Of a DNA stretch of 64,000 bases, positions 52,365 to 61,651 are shown in pieces. Origin of the DNA: JBBROS01 sp963792675 (GTDB taxonomy: Bacteria > Pseudomonadota > Alphaproteobacteria > Acetobacterales > Acetobacteraceae). The position numbers were made by a program, and so were the translations under genes. The notes beneath the pieces are model-generated. The model saw only the letters and a list, made by a program, of their open reading frames with translations, made no database searches and was not told the origin of the DNA. The stretch is taken from assembly GCA_963792675.1 (NCBI GenBank), contig CAWBWT010000002.1:1550001-1614000 (forward strand). Reading direction: 5' to 3'. Each line of letters begins with the position of its first letter. The first letter of the stretch is position 1.

Positions 52365-53268
52365 GCCGCAAGCCGGGCTCGTTCCACTCCATCGCCCCGA
52401 GCCGGCCCTCGTGCGAGAGCGTGACAAACGCTGTGCGCATGTCCGCGCCGCCAAAGCAGATGTTGGTGACGCCGAGGTCCGGCATCGGGTGGTGCACGGC
52501 GCGCGACCCGTCCGGCCAGATCTCCACGACGCAGCCGCTGCTGAGTGCGGCGACACAGATGCGGCCGCTGGCCGACACTGCGAGGCTGTCGAACCGGGTG
52601 AAGCCGCTAGCGCCATGCACCAGCCGGCCGCCATGCGGTGACGGCCAGGGCGCCTGGCGCAGGACGCCGGGACCGTCCACGTCCCAGGCCCAGAGCCGAC
52701 CCGTTTCGGTTTCGGCGACATACAGGGTGCGTTCGTCGGGTGACAGGCCGATGCCGTTGGGCGTCATGATCGGCCCGATCACCTGGCGGATCTCCGAGCC
52801 ATCGGCCCGCGCCCAGTAAACGAAGCCGCGGTCCATGTCGCGCTCGCGCCGTTTGCCGAGGTCGGTGAACCAGAAATCGCCGTTGCGGTCGAACACCAGG
52901 TCGTTGGGGCCGCGCAGCGGGATGCCGTCGCAGGCGGAATAGAGCCGCTCGACCCGACCGGTTGCCAACTCCACCACGTCGATACCGCCGCCGGCGTAGC
53001 TTTTCGGCTGCAGGTGCGGACGATGGGTGCCGCGCTCCTTGATCCAGGAGAAGCCGCCGTTGTTGCAGAGGTAGATGCGCCCGCCGGGGCCGCCGGGCCC
53101 GATCGCAATGCCGTTGGGGCCGCCCGGCACCTGCGCCACGACCTCGACCCGGCCATCCGGATGCACCCGGGACAGCGTTTCGCGGGCGATCTCCACCAGC
53201 AGCACGGAGCCGTCCGGCATGGCCACCGGGCCTTCCGGGAATTGCAGGCCTGTCGCGACAATGTCCAT
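52348..53268 (-). CDS. SMP-30/gluconolactonase-family lactonase
   Basis: A 306-residue six-bladed beta-propeller hydrolase of the SMP-30/gluconolactonase/LRE family. Metal-site elements are visible: Glu in QFPEGPVAMPDG, Asn in PNDLVFDRNGDFWFTD, Asn in IMTPNGIGLSPDERTLYV, Asp in FTRFDSLAVSASG. The enzymes open sugar lactones to aldonic acids with Ca or Zn. The ATG overlaps the upstream aldolase stop by one base, so the two are one operon. Confidence 0.9.
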   Translation of the reverse strand: MDIVATGLQFPEGPVAMPDGSVLLVEIARETLSRVHPDGRVEVVAQVPGGPNGIAIGPGGPGGRIYLCNNGGFSWIKERGTHRPHLQPKSYAGGGIDVVELATGRVERLYSACDGIPLRGPNDLVFDRNGDFWFTDLGKRRERDMDRGFVYWARADGSEIRQVIGPIMTPNGIGLSPDERTLYVAETETGRLWAWDVDGPGVLRQAPWPSPHGGRLVHGASGFTRFDSLAVSASGRICVAALSSGCVVEIWPDGSRAVHHPMPDLGVTNICFGGADMRTAFVTLSHEGRLGAMEWNEPGLRLNFSS

Positions 53269-54050
53269 CAGGCGCTCTTGCGCAGCAGGGTGGAGCGGGC
53301 CTGGGCGCCGGCCAGCAGGAAGTTGTGGTCGCTGCCGGTCAGCACGAAGCGAGCGCCGGCTTCGATGTAGCGGGCAGCGTTCGCCTCGTCGTACACCCCG
53401 CCCATGCCGAGAACCTTGCCGTGCGCGCGGCAGGCGGCGCCGACCGACTCGTATGCGGCCAGCACGTCCGGATGGCCGATCTGACCGGAAATGCCCAGCT
53501 CCGCCGTGAGATCCGAGGTGCCGATCAGCAGCACGTCGATGCCGTCCACCGCGGCGATGGCGTCGGCGTTGCGCACCGCCTCCGGGCTCTCGATCATCGC
53601 CACCACCAGGATCGCATCGTTCAGCGCCGCCTGCGCCTCGGCGCTGCCCGGCGGCTGGTAGCCATAGGCGGCGACCGGGCCGCCCCAGCTCCGGTGGCCT
53701 TGCGGCGGAAAGCGGAACGCCTCAACCAGGCGCCGCGCTGTGGCGACGTCATCCACATGCGGCACGACGATGCCGAGCGCGCCGTTGTCGAGCGCACGGG
53801 TGCCCTCGTCGAGCGCGCCGGCGGTGACGCGCACGATCGGCGTGACGCCGGTCGGAAGCGCCGCGAGGCAGAGCTGGGTCGCCTCCTGGATCGAGAAGGC
53901 GCCGTGCTCCATGTCGATGAACAGCCAGTCATGGCCGGAGGCGGCGGCCAGCGCGGCGGTGCCGGCGGTGCGCAGATGGTGCACGCCGAAGCCGAGCGCG
54001 AGCTCGCCGTTGCGCAGCTTCCGCTTGGTCGTGTTCTCGATCAGCGCCAT
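53268..54050 (-). CDS. HpcH/HpaI-family aldolase (2-keto-3-deoxy acid aldolase-like)
   Basis: A 260-residue class II pyruvate aldolase of the HpcH/HpaI/GarL family. Motifs: WLFIDMEHGAFSIQEA (D-x-E-H), IVRVTAGALDEGTRALDNGALGIVVPHVDDVATARRLV, MIESPEAVRNADAIAAV (metal Glu), and IGTSDLTAELGI (metal Asp). It cleaves 2-keto-3-deoxy sugar acids or related acids to pyruvate plus an aldehyde. The Met at 54050 is preferred over an upstream in-frame Met. Operon with the lactonase. Confidence 0.9.
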   Translation of the reverse strand: MALIENTTKRKLRNGELALGFGVHHLRTAGTAALAAASGHDWLFIDMEHGAFSIQEATQLCLAALPTGVTPIVRVTAGALDEGTRALDNGALGIVVPHVDDVATARRLVEAFRFPPQGHRSWGGPVAAYGYQPPGSAEAQAALNDAILVVAMIESPEAVRNADAIAAVDGIDVLLIGTSDLTAELGISGQIGHPDVLAAYESVGAACRAHGKVLGMGGVYDEANAARYIEAGARFVLTGSDHNFLLAGAQARSTLLRKSA

Positions 54051-54199
54051 GGCGTTCCCCCGTCCGGTTCGCCCGATCGTCCTGCCGAACGGCGCCGGGC
54101 GCAACCGGGCGCCGGACTGTGACGCACGTCACGGCGCCGCCGCCCCGCCCATCCGTAGAACAGCGGCAGGACAGCCGAACCGCAGCGAGGAGACACACC

Positions 54200-54469
54200 A
54201 TGACCAGCGATCCGCAGCCGACGCGCCTTGCTCCCACCGATCCCTGGACCGTCGTTGAAGCTGCCCGGCACGAGCGGGCGCCGATCGTGGCCGAGGGTTG
54301 CCGTTCCGCGGTGGCCTGGCTGTATCGCGGCGGCTCGCCGTCCGCCCTGTCCGCCGACCCGTACCACGACGCGGCCGAACCGGTTTACCGGTCGCCACCC
54401 GGCCCGGCCGCCCGCCTGCTGCAATGGCTGCGGAGCGCGGCGTCGTTCAGCGGATCCCGGCCCGCATGA
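54200..54469 (+). CDS. Hypothetical small protein
   Basis: An 89-residue protein with an AGGAG site ahead of the ATG. Acidic/Pro-rich N-terminus (MTSDPQPTRLAPTDPWTVVEA), then a GCRSAVAWLYRGGSP segment and an Arg/Leu-rich C-terminus. No family recognised. Divergent from the aldolase gene; its 3' end overlaps the ugp-type permease gene on the opposite strand. Possibly real because of its ribosome-binding site. Confidence 0.45.
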   Translation: MTSDPQPTRLAPTDPWTVVEAARHERAPIVAEGCRSAVAWLYRGGSPSALSADPYHDAAEPVYRSPPGPAARLLQWLRSAASFSGSRPA

Positions 54470-55262
54470 AGCTCTGCACGAACTGACGCTGGAAGATCAG
54501 GAACGCCAGCAGCAGCGGTGCCGCCGTCATCAAGGTGGCGGCGGTGATGATGCTCCAATCGATGCCTTGGTCGGTGCTGGCGAACACCGCCAGCCCGACC
54601 GTCAGCGGCCGGGTGCTGACGCTGTTGGTGATCACGAGCGGCCAAAGGAAGTTGTTCCAATGGTAGCTGACCGAGACCAGCCCATAGGCGACGTAGGTCG
54701 GCCGGGCGAGCGGCACGTAGACGCGCCAGATCCGCGCCAGCAGGGAGCTGCCTTCGAGCCGGGCCGCGTCGTCGAGCTCCTGCGGCACCTGGCGAAAGGC
54801 CTGGCGCAGCAGGAAGATCCCGAACGCCGAGCCCAGATAGGGCAACGCGATGCCGACGATGCTGTCCACCAGGCCGAGCCCGGCCAAGGTGCGGTAGTTC
54901 GCCACCAGCAGCACGTCCGGCATGATCATGAGCTGCAGCAGCACCAGGGCGAAAATCGTGTCGCGGCCGGGGAAGCTGAGCCGGGCGAAGGCGTAGGCGG
55001 CCGGCGTGCAGAGCAGGAATTGCGCGACCAGGATCAGCGTCACCAGCAGGAAGGTGTTGAGCAGGTAGCGGGCGAAGGGCGCCGCTTCCCAGGCCGCCCG
55101 GAAGTTGTGCGCCGTCCAGGGCGCCAGCAGGTCGAACCGTGTCGCATACTCGGCCGGATGCACCGCGGCCCAGGCAGCGTAGAGCAGCGGCAGCACCCAG
55201 AGCAGGCCGAGCAGCCAAGCGCCGGCGACCTCGAGGCCGCCCTCAAGATCCGCCGCCTTCAC
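54447..55262 (-). CDS. Carbohydrate ABC transporter permease, UgpE/MalG-type
   Basis: A 271-residue permease with six hydrophobic helices. The coupling EAA loop is QELDDAARLEGSSLLARIWRVYVPLARP; NNFLWPLVITNS follows and the C-terminus ends FIFQRQFVQSFMRAGIR, typical of UgpE. The GTG start at 55262 overlaps the UgpA-like stop (GTGA). It is the last gene of the minus-strand operon and the only one of the five transporter genes without a frame error. Confidence 0.88.
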   Translation of the reverse strand: MKAADLEGGLEVAGAWLLGLLWVLPLLYAAWAAVHPAEYATRFDLLAPWTAHNFRAAWEAAPFARYLLNTFLLVTLILVAQFLLCTPAAYAFARLSFPGRDTIFALVLLQLMIMPDVLLVANYRTLAGLGLVDSIVGIALPYLGSAFGIFLLRQAFRQVPQELDDAARLEGSSLLARIWRVYVPLARPTYVAYGLVSVSYHWNNFLWPLVITNSVSTRPLTVGLAVFASTDQGIDWSIITAATLMTAAPLLLAFLIFQRQFVQSFMRAGIR

Positions 55263-56147
55263 CGGTAATGCACGCGCCGGCCCAGCACGCCGAATTGCAG
55301 CGCCGCCAGACCGCCCAGGATCACCAGCAGCACAACGGTCAGCGCCGCCGCGGTCGCCGGTGTCCCAGAAGCGGAACCCGGTTTCGTAGATGTAATACAG
55401 CAGCAGCGTGGTCGCGTTATCCGGGCCGCCGCGGGTCATGACGACGACGTGGTCCACCAGGCGGAAGGCGTTGATGACGGCGTTGACCAGCACGAACAGC
55501 GTCGTCGGCATCAGCAGCGGCAGCATGACCCGGCGCAAGTACGGTCCAGCGCCCGGCGCCCTCCAGCGCCGCGGCTTCGCGCAGCGGCGACGGGATCGCC
55601 TGCAACGCGGCGAGGTAGAAGATCATGAAGAACCCGGCCTCCTTCCACACCGCGACCGCGATCATCGACGGCAGCGCGAGTCGCGGGGTCGCCGAGCCAA
55701 TTGTGCCGCCCGCACGCCGAAGAGCGTGGCCGAGCTGGTCGAGCAGCCCGTAATCGGGCGTGTAGAAGAACAGCCAGATGTTGGCGACCGCGATCATCGG
55801 CAGCATCGTCGGCAGTGAAATACGCCAGCCGCAGCAGCCGCCCGCCCCGGCAGCCGGCTGTTCGACCGCCAGCGCCATCGCCAGCGCCAGCACGACGCTG
55901 ACCGGGATCGTGACGGCGGCGTAAACGAGGTTGTTGCCGCAGCGCCTGCCAGAACACCGGGTCGTCGAGCAGAGCGCGATATTGGTCGAGCCCGACGAAC
56001 CGCGCCGGCCGGCTGCCGCGCGGCGTGGTGTACAGGCTGTCGATCAGCGTCGCGACCGCCGGGCAGATGGGTGAACGCCGCCAGCAGCACGACGGCGGGC
56101 AGGATCAGCAGGTAGGCGTGGATGCGTTCTCGACGCCGCGGCCTCAC
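55259..56147 (-). CDS. Carbohydrate ABC transporter permease, UgpA/MalF-type, multiply frameshifted
   Basis: Reconstructing across frames gives one permease: GTG at 56147 (MRPRRRERIHAYLLILPAVV), then LIDSLYTTPRGS, ALLDDPVFWQALR, VVLALAMALAVEQP, TMLPMIAVANIWLFFYTPDYGLLDQL, VWKEAGFFMIFYLAALQAIPSPLREAAALEGAG (EAA loop), VMLPLLMPTTLFVLVNAVINAF, TGFRFWDTG, and an end reading LGRRVHYR. About ten single-base shifts, near 56064, 55936, 55858, 55843, 55813, 55715 (two), 55682, 55543 and 55356, separate these pieces. No internal stop or large gap is needed, so error is favoured over decay. Confidence 0.75.
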
Positions 56148-57425
56148 GCCGCGCTTGAACGGCTTCAGGATGCGGTCCGCCTCCGTTTGCGTGTCCGCCA
56201 TGGCCTGGCGCCGGCGTTTTGCTGCCGGACAGCGCCGCCTGGATGTTGTCGGCCAGCAGCTTGTAGATCCGCTGGTTCTCGAACGTGCTCAGCTCGCCGG
56301 TGGCGACCGGCAGGAAGTCCTTCGCGACCCCGGCGGCCGGGAATTTCTGCAACGTACTCGCGCATCGACGGCGTCTCGTAGGCCTCGGGCCGGGTCGCGA
56401 TGTAGCCGGTGCGGATCGACCAATCGGCGGCCCGCTCGGGCTCCGTCAGGAAGCGGGCGAAGCGCAGCGCCGCCTCCCGCTCCGGCCGGGCTGGCGTGCT
56501 TGAAGAAGTAGATGTTGCCGCCGCCGACCACGGTGCGCGGGCCGTCCTTGCCCGGCAGCCCGGCGACGCCGAACGGGAATTGCGCCTTGTCGCGGACGTT
56601 GGTGAGGTTGCCGGTGGTGTGCTGGATGATCGCGGCGTTGCCCTCGAGGAAGTCGGGGCTGAGCGTCGGCCACGCGGTCGAGCCCGGCGGCGTCGCCCCG
56701 CCGGTCGCGCAAGTCGCGCCAGAAGCTCATCGCCTCGATCGCTTTCGGGTCGCTGAAATACGTTTCGGTGCCGGCCTCGTTCATCAGCTTCAGCCCGACC
56801 TGGTTCGCGAGTGCGCCGAACGTCCACTGCGCGTTGCCGACGTCGGACGCGAGCTTCACGCCCCAGCGCGTGACCCGGCTCGCCCTCCTTGCGCACCAGC
56901 TTCACCGACGCGGCCTGCAGCTCCGCCCAGGTTTTCGGGAAGCCTCCGGGTCGAGGCCGGCATCGGCGAAGGCGGCCTTGTTGTAGTACATGATCGCCGT
57001 GCTGCGCTGGAACGGCACGACCAGGGCTTGCCCCGACCCGGCTGTTGGCGAGGAAGGCCGGGTAGAAACCGTCGGCCCAGGCCTGGTCCACCGGGCCGAG
57101 CTCGTCGAGGGTGGCGAGGATGCCGGCGTCCTGCAGGCTGTGCATCTCGGCCGCCAGCAGCACTGCGAGCTGCGGCCCTTGCCCGGCGCGGATCGCCGTC
57201 TGCGCCTTGGTGAGCGTCTCGCTGTAATTGCCGGCATAGACCGGTTTCACCTCGATGCCGGTCTGGTGCTGGAACTCGCTGCAATAGCCGTCGAAGATCG
57301 CCGGGATCGGGCCGCCGACGGCGATCGGGTAGTAGAAGCTGAGCGTCCGCACCGCCTGGGCGCGCGCAGACGGCAGGCACGGCGAGGGTCGCGGCGGCGG
57401 AGGCGAGCAGCGTGCGGCGGTGCAT
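56144..57425 (-). CDS. Extracellular solute-binding protein, UgpB-like, copy 1, frameshifted
   Basis: Starts MHRRTLLASAAATLAVPAV (signal, Tat-like RR). Pieces in three frames join into one protein: TLSFYYPIAVGGPIPAIFDG, KPVYAGNYSETLTKAQTAI, QAWADGFYPAFLANSR, ALVVPFQRSTAIMYYNK, FPKTWAELQAASVKLVRKEG, MSFWRDLRDR, GNIYFFKHASPA and DFLPVATGELSTFENQRIYKLL. The C-terminal end appears as DTQTEADRILKPFKR, with a stop overlapping the UgpA start. Shifts lie near 57360, 57033, 56942, 56875, 56698, 56485, 56351, 56213 and 56150. Family: glycerol-3-phosphate/sugar ABC binding proteins. It is a clear tandem paralog of the next upstream gene. Confidence 0.77.
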
Positions 57426-57436
57426 GGCGCTTGTCC

Positions 57437-58710
57437 TTACTGGTAGGGGCGGAGCAGGCGGGTCGCGGCGGCCTGGGCGTCGGCAAGCGCCGGGCCGGGT
57501 TGCTTGCGGCCGGTGAGCGCCGCCTGCAGCCCGTCGTTCAGGGCCTGCGTCACGCGCTGGTTGTCGTGGGTCGAGAGCTCCGGCACGGCGAACTGCAACT
57601 GGTCGCGGGCGACCGCGGCCTCGGGGAAGCCGGCCACGTAGTCCTTCATGCGCGGCGTGTCCCAGGCGTCGGGGCGGACCGCGACGTAGCCGGTGTCGAT
57701 GCCCCATTGCGCCGCCCGCTCGGGGCTGGTGACCCAGCGCAGGAACTGCAGCGCCGCCTGCCGCTGCGCCGGGTTGGCGGCCTTGAACAGGTGGAAGTTG
57801 CCGCCGCCGGTCGGGCTGCCGCGCTGCACGCCGCGCCGGCAGCATGGCGACGCCGAACGGGAATTTCGCGTTGGCGCGGATGTTCGACAGGTTGCCGGTG
57901 GTGGTCCAGATCATCGCCGGCCCGCCCTTCGAGGAAGTCGCGCGGCGTGGTGCCCCACTCCACCAGGCCGGGCGGGGTGCCGCCGGCGGCCTGCAGGTCG
58001 AGCCAGTAGCGCAGCGCGGCCTGGCTGGCCGGCGCTGTCGAACGCGACCTGGTTGCCTTCGGCGTTGGCGAGCTGCCCGCCGGCCTCGGTCACCAGCGCC
58101 TGGAACAGCCAGTAGGTGAAGCCGGTGCCGGGATCAGCGTGCCCCAGCGCTCGCCCTTGCTCGCGTCAGCTTCGCCGCGCGCCGCCGCATGCTCGGCCCA
58201 GGTCGCTGGCGGCTGCTCCGGGTCAGCCCGGCCTGCGCGAACAGCGGCTTGTTCCAGTACAGCACGATGGTGCTGCGCTGGAACGGGATGCCCCAGGTGT
58301 GGCCGCCGATGCGGCCGTTGCGCAGGAAGGCCGGGTAGAAGCTGTCGAGCCAGGCCTGGTCCTCGGCCGGCGTCGCGACGGTGTCGAACGGCACGATCAG
58401 GTCGTCGTCGATCAGGCTATGCGCATCGACCGCCAGCAGCACCGCCATGGTCGGGCCCGTCGCCGGCCTTGAGCGCCGTCTGCGCCTTGGTCAGCGTGTC
58501 GACGTAGCTGCCGGCATAGATCGGCTGCACCTTGATGCCCGGGTTCGCCGCCTCGAAGTCGCGGGCGTAGCCGTCGATGATCTTGGTGATCGGCCCGCCG
58601 ACCGCGACCGGGAACAGGAAGCTGATCTCGGTCGCCGCCTGCGCGCGGCCCAGCGAGGGCGCGGCGAGGGCGGTGGCGGCAGTCGGCGAGCAGAGCGCGG
58701 CGCGTGTCAT
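57437..58710 (-). CDS. Extracellular solute-binding protein, UgpB-like, copy 2, frameshifted
   Basis: Starts MTRAALCSPTAATALAAPSL with ATG overlapping the UgpC stop region. Joined segments: EISFLFPVAVGGPITKIIDGY, IYAGSYVDTLTKAQTALKAGDG, DQAWLDSFYPAFLRNGRIGG, GIPFQRSTIVLYWNKPLFAQ, GLVEWGTTPRDFLEG, MIWTTTGNLSNIRANAKFPFG, GGGNFHLFKAANPAQRQAALQ, ending RLLRPYQ. Shifts near 58456, 58218, 58133, 58031, 57919 and 57834. The last third (57437-57829) is intact. Strong similarity to copy 1 (AVGGPI, YAGxY, ETLTKAQTA, PFQRST) shows tandem duplication. Confidence 0.77.
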
Positions 58711-59802
58711 GCGGTGGGCTCCTTCGGGCAGGCGCCGGCCATCGGCGCCGAACAGATGCAGGTCGGCAGGGTCGAAGCCGAGGCGGACGCTGAGGCCGGG
58801 CGCCGGCACCACCCGGCCGGGCAGGCGGGCCAGCACGGTGGCACGGCCGACCCGGCATTGCAGCACCGTATCGGCGCCGAGATATTCGGCGTGCTCGACC
58901 AGCGCCGGCAGGCCGCTATCGGCCAGGCGCAGCGCCTCCGGCCGCAGCCCGCCGACGGCGCCGGCTCGGCCAGCGCCGGGCCGTCGCAGCCCTCGACCAC
59001 CAGCCCGTCACCGCCCGGCACGAGCGGCAGCAGGTTCATCGGCGGCTGGCCGATGAACCCGGCGGCGAAACGCCGTGGCGGGCCGCGCGTAAAGCGCCTC
59101 CGGCGGTCGCGTCCTGCTCGACCCGGCCGGCGCGCAGCAGCACCACCTGGTCGGCCATGCCCATCGCCTCGGTCTGGTCGTGGGTGACGTACAGCATGGT
59201 GATGCCGAGCCGGCGCTGCAGTGCCAGGATCTCGCGCCGCATCTCGGCGCGGAGCTGGGCGTCGAGGTTGCTGAGCGGCTCGTCCATCAGGCACACCGGC
59301 GCCTCGGCCACCACGGCGCGGCCGAGCGCCACCCGCTGCTGCTGCCCGCCGCTGAGCTGCGCGGGCTTGCGCTCCATGCAAGCGCCCAACCCCAGCATCG
59401 CCGCCGCCGCCTCAACCCGGCGTCCGCGCTCGGCCGCCGGCACGCGACGGGCGCGCAGGCCGAACTGGATGTTCTCCGCGCACGCTCAGATGCGGGAACA
59501 GCGCGTAGGACTGGAACACCATCGCCACTCCGCGCGCCGCCGGCGGCAAGGCGGTGACGTCGCGGCCGCCGATCGAACACCCGGCCCGCATCGGCGGTCT
59601 CGAGCCCGGCCACGATCCGCAGCAGCGTCGTCTTGCCGCAGCCCGAGGGTCCGAGCAGCACGGCGAAGCTGCCGGCCGCGACCTCGATCCCGACCTGGTC
59701 CAGCGCCGGGGCGCCGCCGGCGAACCGCTTCGACACGGCTTCGATCCGGATCGGCTGGGCCGCGCGAAGCTGGCCGGTCAAATACGTGTCGTCGCGCGGC
59801 AT
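58707..59802 (-). CDS. Sugar ABC transporter ATPase, UgpC/MalK-type, frameshifted
   Basis: ATG at 59802 (MPRDDTYLTGQLRAAQPIRI). Walker A LLGPSGCGKTTLLRIVAGL, then after a shift near 59577 VTALPPAARGVAMVFQSYALF, after another near 59479 the signature LSGGQQQRVALGRAVV, Walker B CLMDEPLSNLDAQLR and MLYVTHDQTEAMGMADQ. The TOBE-type C-terminal domain (GLRPEALRLADSGLP, VLARLPGRVVPAPGLSVRL, DLHLFGADGRRLP) follows across shifts near 59101, 59069 and 58960. It energises the two permeases downstream. Full length about 365 residues, normal for UgpC. Confidence 0.8.
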
Positions 59803-59878
59803 GACGCGGCAGCTACCCTGCACCGGCTCACGCCGGCGTTACCGTTCGATGACGTTTGCGGCGATAGCCCGCCCGCGG

Positions 59879-60451
59879 TCACCGCGCAAGCGTGTGGTAT
59901 TCGGCGTTCGGCATCATGTCGACGCCGTGGGCGACGCGGTTGGTGTAGTTGAAGAACGCTGCCACCTCCGTGATGTCGAAGATGTCGGCGTCGCTGAACC
60001 CCGCCTCGCGCAGCGCCGCCCGCTCGGGCGCGCCAACCCGGTGTGGCGCCTCGGTCAGCAACTGCGCGAAGTCGAGCATGGCCCGCTGCCGCGGCTCGAG
60101 GTCGGCGACCCGATGGTTGAACGCCATCATCTCGCCGAGCTGCGGGTCGCCGGAGATCTTTCGCACTGCCGCCCCGTGCGCCACCAGGCAGTAGTAGCAG
60201 CGATTCCAGGACGACACCGCCACCGCGATCATCTCCCGTTCGAGCTTCGACAGGCCCGAGGGGCCCAGCATCAGCTCGTCGTAGAGGCGGACGAAGTTGC
60301 GCAGCTTCTCCGGCCGCAGCAGCCAGGCGCGCAGCACGTTCGGCACGAAGCCCAACTTGTCGCGGCACTTCTGGAAATACGGCACCAGCTCCTCCGGCAG
60401 CGTGCTTTCGTCGGCGTCGGCAAGGGCGGTGACGTGGATGGGTTGCGGCAT
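59879..60451 (-). CDS. AhpD/CMD-family peroxidase-related protein
   Basis: A 190-residue carboxymuconolactone decarboxylase/AhpD-family protein. The redox motif is CYYCLVAHG (CxxC followed by His) in WNRCYYCLVAHGAAVRK, with LSKLEREMIAVAVS before it and AGFSDADIFDITEVAAFFNYTNRVAHG after it; this is the uncharacterised peroxidase-related subfamily. It lies upstream of the ugp-type operon on the same strand (77 bases). Probable thiol-dependent peroxidase; physiological role unknown. Confidence 0.88.
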   Translation of the reverse strand: MPQPIHVTALADADESTLPEELVPYFQKCRDKLGFVPNVLRAWLLRPEKLRNFVRLYDELMLGPSGLSKLEREMIAVAVSSWNRCYYCLVAHGAAVRKISGDPQLGEMMAFNHRVADLEPRQRAMLDFAQLLTEAPHRVGAPERAALREAGFSDADIFDITEVAAFFNYTNRVAHGVDMMPNAEYHTLAR

Positions 60452-60555
60452 ACGGCTGGCCTCCGGCATTGGCAGGCGGCTACGGTAGAGCAGCATCCGA
60501 CCGTGCGGAATCGCTTTGCGAGCCGAAATGGTCGTTTAAAGCACGGGAGGCAACG

Positions 60556-61647
60556 ATGGCGGCAATCGCCGGGTTCGAGCACGGGTTCTATCGCATCCCG
60601 TTGCCGGAGGTGCTGACGGACAGCACGCATGGCGCCATGACCGCGTTCGAGCTGCTGACGGTGCGGGTGCGGGACGCGGACGGGGCCGAGGGGGTCGGCT
60701 ACACCTACACAGTGGGGCGCAATGGCGGCGCCGTGCACGACGTGCTGCGCCGAGAGATCCCGGAGATTGCTCATGGCGCTGAGGCCGACCGCATCGAGCA
60801 GCTCTGGCACAAGGTCTGGTGGGCGCTGCATTACGGCGGTCGGGGCGGCCCGAGCGTGCTGGCGCAATCCGCCTTCGACATCGCGCTCTGGGACTTGAAG
60901 GCGCGGCGAGCCGGGCTGCCGCTTTGGCGGCTGCTCGGTGGGTTCGACCCGGCCGTGCCCTGCTATGCCGGGGGTATCGACCTCGAGTTGACGCTCGACG
61001 CGCTGCTGGCCCAGACCGGCGCCAACCTCGAACGCGGCTTCCGCGCGATCAAGATGAAGGTCGGTCGCCCCCGCCTGCGCGAGGACGTGGAGCGGGTCGC
61101 GGCGATGCGGGCCCAATTGGGCGAGGACGTGCCGCTAATGGTGGACGCCAACATGCGCTGGACCGCCGACACGGCGATTGCCGCCGCCCGCGCGTTCCGG
61201 CCCTATGCGCCGGCCTGGCTCGAGGAGCCGGTGCCGCCCGACGACATCGCCGGGCATGTGCGGGTGGTGCGCGAGGGCGGGCTGCCGGTCGCGTCGGGCG
61301 AGAACCTGCGCTCGCTGTGGGAGTTCCGCGCTTTGATCGAGGCCGGCGGCGTCACCTTCCCCGAGCCGGACGTGACCAATTGCGGCGGCGTCACCGCGTT
61401 CATGAAGGTGGCGCACTTGGCCGAGGCGTTCGGCCTGCCGGTGACGTCGCACGGCGCGCACGACGTGACGGTGCACCTGCTAGCGGCGGTGCCGAACCGG
61501 TCGTTTCTCGAGGCGCACGGGTTCGGGCTGGACCGCTTCATCGCCGACCCGCTGCTGATCCGCGATGGCGACGCGGTCGCGCCGGAGCGGCCGGGCCATG
61601 GCGTCGCCTTCGACTGGGCAGGCCTCGAGGCGGTGCGGGCGGACTGA
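60556..61647 (+). CDS. Enolase-superfamily enzyme, mandelate racemase/acid sugar dehydratase subgroup
   Basis: A 363-residue protein with the N-terminal capping domain and a C-terminal barrel. Catalytic landmarks are in order: FRAIKMKVGRP (KxK base), LMVDANMRWT (metal Asp), WLEEPVPPDD (metal Glu), SGENLRSLWEF (metal Glu), EPDVTNCGG (Asp of the dyad) and SHGAHDVTVHL (His of the dyad). This set is the mandelate racemase subgroup, mostly acid-sugar dehydratases. GGGAGG precedes the ATG. Divergent from the AhpD-like gene, it probably belongs with the neighbouring lactonase, aldolase and transporter genes. Confidence 0.88.
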   Translation: MAAIAGFEHGFYRIPLPEVLTDSTHGAMTAFELLTVRVRDADGAEGVGYTYTVGRNGGAVHDVLRREIPEIAHGAEADRIEQLWHKVWWALHYGGRGGPSVLAQSAFDIALWDLKARRAGLPLWRLLGGFDPAVPCYAGGIDLELTLDALLAQTGANLERGFRAIKMKVGRPRLREDVERVAAMRAQLGEDVPLMVDANMRWTADTAIAAARAFRPYAPAWLEEPVPPDDIAGHVRVVREGGLPVASGENLRSLWEFRALIEAGGVTFPEPDVTNCGGVTAFMKVAHLAEAFGLPVTSHGAHDVTVHLLAAVPNRSFLEAHGFGLDRFIADPLLIRDGDAVAPERPGHGVAFDWAGLEAVRAD

Positions 61648-61651
61648 GCCC

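Noticed and set aside
55300..59600. Ancient pseudogene operon
   Set aside because: Conserved motifs are intact between shifts and no nonsense codons or large deletions are needed, which does not fit long decay.
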